From: Elusimicrobiota bacterium
GTDB lineage: Bacteria > CG03
Reading direction: 5' to 3'
Assembly (NCBI GenBank): GCA_021161625.1
Contig: JAGHAG010000015.1
Coordinates: 1 to 22,450, forward strand
Length of the DNA stretch: 22,450 bases
Each line of letters starts with the position of its first letter. The first letter of the stretch is position 1. Positions 22,254 to 22,450 of the stretch are shown here, piece by piece. The notes under the pieces are model-generated. The model ran no database searches. It worked only from the letters and a program-made list of their open reading frames with translations, and was not told the DNA's origin. A program made the translations under genes and the position numbers.

Positions 22254-22319
22254 GTAATGGGTAATGAGGAAATAGTATTTCGCTTCATCTGTCATTTTTA
22301 ACTTTTCACTTTTAACTTT
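22254..22319. repeat. Heptanucleotide arrays related to those at the window start
   Basis: Three units at 22254-22274 read on the minus strand as CCATTAC, TCATTAC and TATTTCC. Five units at 22285-22319 are TCATCTG, TCATTTT and then TAACTTT/TCACTTT alternation. The 11-mer ATTTCGCTTCA (22277-22287) is the exact inverse of 10-20, and AAAATGACAGAT is shared with 62-73. No gene is supported in 22142-22450. Confidence 0.55.
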
Positions 22320-22323
22320 TATA

Positions 22324-22340
22324 GCAGACCAAGGGTCTGC
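22324..22340. repeat. Short hairpin in terminal repeat region
   Basis: GCAGACC and GGTCTGC pair perfectly around AAG. A further small palindrome GTCCGC-A-GCGGAC lies at 22401-22413. This last 130 bases is GC-richer than the rest of the gap and looks like part of an interspersed repeat cut by the window edge. Confidence 0.5.
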
Positions 22341-22450
22341 AGCTACATTGCGAGTGGTTTCTGGCAGGCAGGGCTCTGGGAGCGAGGAATTTTGCAATAA
22401 GTCCGCAGCGGACGGAGAGCGAGCCATCTCACGCGAGCGTCCCTGACGCC

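Noticed and set aside
22170..22427. Open frame of 85 codons on the minus strand
   Set aside because: It runs through operator repeats, heptad arrays and hairpins, has no SD and no protein-like composition.

Overview
This is a compact, AT-rich bacterial window (GC roughly one third by eye) in which every convincing gene lies on the minus strand. ATG, GTG and TTG starts are all used, and most neighbours overlap by 1 to 23 bases. Gene content (PgpH-PhoH-YbeY cluster, UvrB, ClpC, type IV minor pilins, TPR anchors, a LysM lipoprotein, CstA, a bifunctional nuclease) is plainly bacterial. The style suggests an uncultured candidate phylum of the Omnitrophota/WOR-3 kind. That placement is an impression, because no rRNA or other decisive marker is present.

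In transcription order (right to left) there are five blocks. (1) A stand-alone AAA+/DUF4143 ATPase (20810-22141) with tandem operator-like repeats over its promoter and start codon. (2) A tightly overlapping operon: small membrane protein, bifunctional nuclease, coaD, cstA, PIN-PhoH ATPase and PHP phosphoesterase (15497-20665). (3) An isolated gene (14007-15347) whose protein carries the motifs of an archaeo-eukaryotic primase/PrimPol-like enzyme, set between two repeat-rich gaps. (4) clpC, a pilV-pilW-pilX-like minor pilin cassette, two membrane-anchored TPR genes and uvrB (6073-13785). The PilW-like protein carries a lectin-like insert, and the second TPR gene has its membrane anchor out of frame at an A10 tract. 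(5) A LysM lipoprotein, phoH, a short pgpH, ybeY and two CNNM/CorC-type membrane proteins (506-6000), driven by a consensus promoter that would give a nearly leaderless mRNA.

The non-coding gaps (1-505, 13786-14006, 15348-15496, 22142-22450) are rich in structure. Several are built from runs of degenerate seven-base units that keep phase for 35 to 98 bp. The same word vocabulary recurs in different gaps and in both orientations. I see no tRNA, rRNA, CRISPR array, transposase or phage gene.

The strongest candidates for something undescribed are the primase-like gene, the heptanucleotide arrays, the poly-A frameshifted TPR anchor and the pilin with a carbohydrate-binding-like domain.
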